DNA from: Codonopsis lanceolata
Lineage: Eukaryota; Streptophyta; Magnoliopsida; Asterales; Campanulaceae
Assembly: GCA_013146195.2 (NCBI GenBank)
Contig: CM028378.1
Coordinates: 40,624,828 to 40,688,827 of the forward strand
Length of the DNA stretch: 64,000 nucleotides
Direction of reading: 5' to 3'
Shown here: positions 61,628 through 64,000 of the stretch, one piece after another
Position numbering within the stretch: position 1 is the stretch's first letter
Layout of the letters: every line of letters starts with the position of its first letter
Notes under the pieces: model-generated
The model's database searches: none
Told to the model about the DNA's origin: nothing
What the model saw: the letters and a program-made list of their open reading frames with translations, nothing else
Position numbers and translations under genes: made by a program

Positions 61628-61836
61628 AGAGCAATGCTAGAGCCACCTAATGAGTACCTAATTTTGTGCACAAGATGATGTGTCATGTTATGTGTCATCT
61701 AGTTGGCTTCATTTTTTAACTCACATTGAAGCCCATTAGATTCCAAATAAGATGACACATAATGCCACATGGCCCACATCATTTTGAGCACAAAACTTCG
61801 TACTTATCAAGTGCATGTAGCATTACTATTTTGAAA
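61628..61836. mobile_element. MITE with ~75-bp inverted ends
   Basis: The left end (AATGCTAGAGCCACCTAATG, AGTACCTAATTTTGTGC) matches the inverted right end (TAATGCTACATGCACTTGAT, AAGTACGAAGTTTTGTGC). Flanks TTTGAAAAG and TTTGAAAAT are a possible 9-bp duplication. Confidence 0.65.
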
Positions 61837-62038
61837 ATGATAAGTAGGATGACAAAGGAGGAGCTAATGGTTGCTTGATGATAGCACACCCAAGTTTTAT
61901 TAAAGATGGCACCTTACACAAAACCAAATGAATTACAGAATTATCTTTCAATCTCCCTGTTCTACGAGTAAATCAAATTCACTAGAGGCACAGATAAAGG
62001 ATGCAAGTCACAGAAAACAGTATGTGTTCTATCACTCA

Positions 62039-62321
62039 GGCAGTATATAGGATGATTTGGAAGGAGAGAAATCAGCGGGTTTTCGATAACGAGGAAAAAT
62101 CTATCCCTGTTTTGAAGAATTCTCTGCTACGCACTCTCTTCTCTTGGTGTGTTGAAGCTGTGAATTCTCCCCCAGGTTCGAATATGTCTTTTGTAGAATT
62201 TGTTAATAGTATATCTTTTGGATAGTTGCTTTTGAGCTTTGTATATTTCTAGTGTACAAAGGGCGCGTCACCTGTTTTGACGCTCTTATTTATATACCCT
62301 TTACTTATCAAAAAAAAAAAA
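62039..62321 (+). mobile_element. LINE 3' end fragment with poly(A)
   Basis: Closely matches the last 260 bases of the big LINE (WKERNQRVFDNEEKSIPVLK; NMSFVEFVN) and ends TTTACTTATC plus 12 A. 5'-truncated, same family, plus strand. Confidence 0.9.
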
Positions 62322-62454
62322 GTCTTAACATAACCTTCAAATGATGCATGTAAATAGAATTTGGGACTGGAGTCACTTAAACTTACAGTATAAATATGTT
62401 CTTGCCAGTTCTGATTTTGTTTCATTTTAATATAATTTGTTTTTGGTCTTTGAT

Positions 62455-63215
62455 AGAAAAAGAAGATAGCACCTAGAAGAAGAATACACAAGGGTGGACT
62501 GGAAATCCACCATTACAGACACATGACCAAATGAAAAGACGAAAAGAAAACAAGACCCAAAATTAATAACCCAAAACTGCCTGCCAATCTCTAATCAATC
62601 AAGGGCAAACCCTTGAACATTCCTAAAGCCTTGGCCTAGAGAGAGGCCAAAAAGATGATGCCCCAAAGCAAGCTAAAAAATTAATTCTTGCCACACTAAA
62701 GTATTCCTTTCAAGCCAGATGCACCCAAGGATGGCGAAGATAGCATAATTCCAAAGCATTTTCCCCTCTTTACTTTTTCCAAACCCTCCCATCTCTGATC
62801 TAACTAATCTCCACCGCATGAGGACAAACTCAAGATCACCGAGAGCGAAGAAATGGCCCCACAAACATCAAGCCTTACTATAGTGAAGCGAAAGGTGCTG
62901 ATGCGACTCGCTTGCTTGCATGCAAAGAACACATCTATCTGACACAAAACTGTTTCAGGAAGTCTTGTTTGCCTGCATTCATAAGTATTGAGCTCACTAC
63001 TTACCATGGCTTAGAGACCAAACGAAAGCTCTAACTCTAAATGGAGCCTTAGCCTTCCAAATAAAATCAGCAAGAGGGAAGGGCAGGGGATGATTAGAGC
63101 GACACTGAAAATCATAAGGATCTGATTCCCTTAGTTCTTGCCAAGTAGTGACTAGTGACACAACCAAAAACAGCTGAGGGAACAAACAAGGAAGCCCCAA
63201 CTTTTATCTTTCGAA
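62455..63215 (-). mobile_element. LINE fragment of a further family
   Basis: Minus-strand frames 62997-63200 (DFIWKAKAPFRVRAFVWSLS) and 62673-62864 (FALGDLEFVLMRWRLVRSEM, LWNYAIFAILGCIWLERNT) are the RT zinc-finger region and end of a plant LINE ORF2. Frames are broken. The poly(T) side is near 62450. Confidence 0.7.
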
Positions 63216-63313
63216 AGTGAAAAGAGTTGATCACATAAGATCTGATTCCCTTAGTACAAGCCTTCCCACGGATTTCGCATCACCTTTGCAAGGGGGAGAC
63301 TACCCTATCTAAC

Positions 63314-63420
63314 TTTTTTTTTGATAAGTAAAAGTATTATATACGAATAGCGTCAAAATAGGAGACGCGGCCTATATACAATAAAGAGAAGATACAAGAG
63401 ATCTTGCTTGGGAAAAGTAC
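63314..63420 (-). mobile_element. Short LINE 3' tail
   Basis: Poly(T) then TGATAAGTAAAAGTATTATA and GGAGACGCGGCCTATATACA, like the inverted tails at 43258 and 52544. Only about 100 bp can be matched. Confidence 0.7.
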
Positions 63421-64000
63421 TTCTTTAGGACAAATAACACCAAAAGGATCTACTTGAAAAAATATATGTATGAGTTTAGGATAACACATTCAATAAGAGC
63501 AAGTGTAGGGTGTCATTTTCTCCCTTGTGAACGTGATGATGCAGCTAAAGTAAACCCAAGAAACACTGGATACAACTTGTAATTTGCTCTGTTCCCCTTA
63601 AAGTTTGGATTTTTTGTCTTAGATGGTCCTCAAATCTTCCTAGTGCCTTTTTTAATTATTTTTTAATTCTTACGTTTCTTTAGAGAGGGTAGTAACTTAA
63701 ACTTGCTTCCTTATCAACAAAATAATAAGTATCTTAAATTCGCTTAGGGCTGCATCTTGTGGGGTGGCAAATAGAATATCGATTGTGGTTGAATAATGAG
63801 GACAGTTTAGTAGGCTTTGGTTAATTAGAACAATCCGAGTAGGCAGAACGTGGTCCCCAAGATTACTTGACCACTAAGTTGTCTTAGTTTACAAGTCACA
63901 TTCCCCAATATATGTTTGTACAATTAATGAATGAAGACTATTTTAGGTGTACTGTATTGACGTGTGAAGCATATTTCTCTTGGGTGAGGCTCAAGAAGCA
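63421..64000. other. No feature recognised
   Basis: AT-rich sequence. It may still be intron of SPPA, whose N-terminal exons were searched for on the minus strand here without success. Confidence 0.5.

Noticed and set aside
63118..63254. Direct repeat GATCTGATTCCCTTAGT at 63118 and 63238 as a target-site duplication
   Set aside because: The 100 bases between them are not a recognisable insertion and the left copy lies inside LINE coding sequence; it is more likely a local duplication.
61293..64000. Search for the missing N-terminal SPPA exons
   Set aside because: No minus-strand stretch read like the expected N-terminal region next to GT/AG sites; the area is filled by LINE and MITE sequence, so the exons are placed outside the window.

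Overview
The window is nuclear DNA of a flowering plant, most likely a eudicot. It holds a DYW-type pentatricopeptide-repeat gene, a many-exon gene with GT/AG introns for the chloroplast protease SPPA, Copia LTR retrotransposons, L1-type LINEs and many MITEs. I cannot name the species. Only two host genes can be supported, both on the minus strand; nearly everything else is transposon or tandem repeat.

Layout. 88-3033: a PPR-DYW organelle RNA-editing factor resembling Arabidopsis At1g18485, broken in its middle by one in-frame TGA. 3056-6070: a long-TIR Mutator-like element and three small MITEs. 6184-16904 and 21057-31709: two direct copies of one ~10.7 kb segment (MITEs, minisatellites, a 3.3 kb array of hairpin-forming repeats, TA tracts, the end of a minus-strand Copia). 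Between them lie a 100-N scaffold gap (16905-17004) and the 3' part of a plus-strand Copia whose LTR ends exactly where copy 2 begins, while copy 1 carries the empty insertion site. This looks more like two haplotypes placed in tandem by an assembler than a real tandem duplication. 30223-38401: the full minus-strand Copia with unusual TA...TA LTR ends, inserted into a MITE and itself split by a 3.7 kb non-coding insertion at its primer-binding site.

39566-61292: twelve exons of SPPA, all joining in phase to give 541 C-terminal codons plus a stop; the N-terminal exons lie beyond the window. Its introns are swollen by LINEs. The largest (50784-58249) sits about 10 bases behind a splice donor and duplicated that donor in its 14-bp target site. 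Both SppA catalytic residues (Lys and Ser) are present, about 17 kb apart in the DNA. The last 2.7 kb hold LINE fragments and a MITE.

Sequence quality is uneven. In about 15.35-15.96 kb and 17.0-25.3 kb, CTG/CAG triplets are repeatedly lost or garbled compared with the other copy. This suggests unpolished long-read sequence, possibly with errors at methylated CHG sites. Reading frames in that interval should not be trusted.
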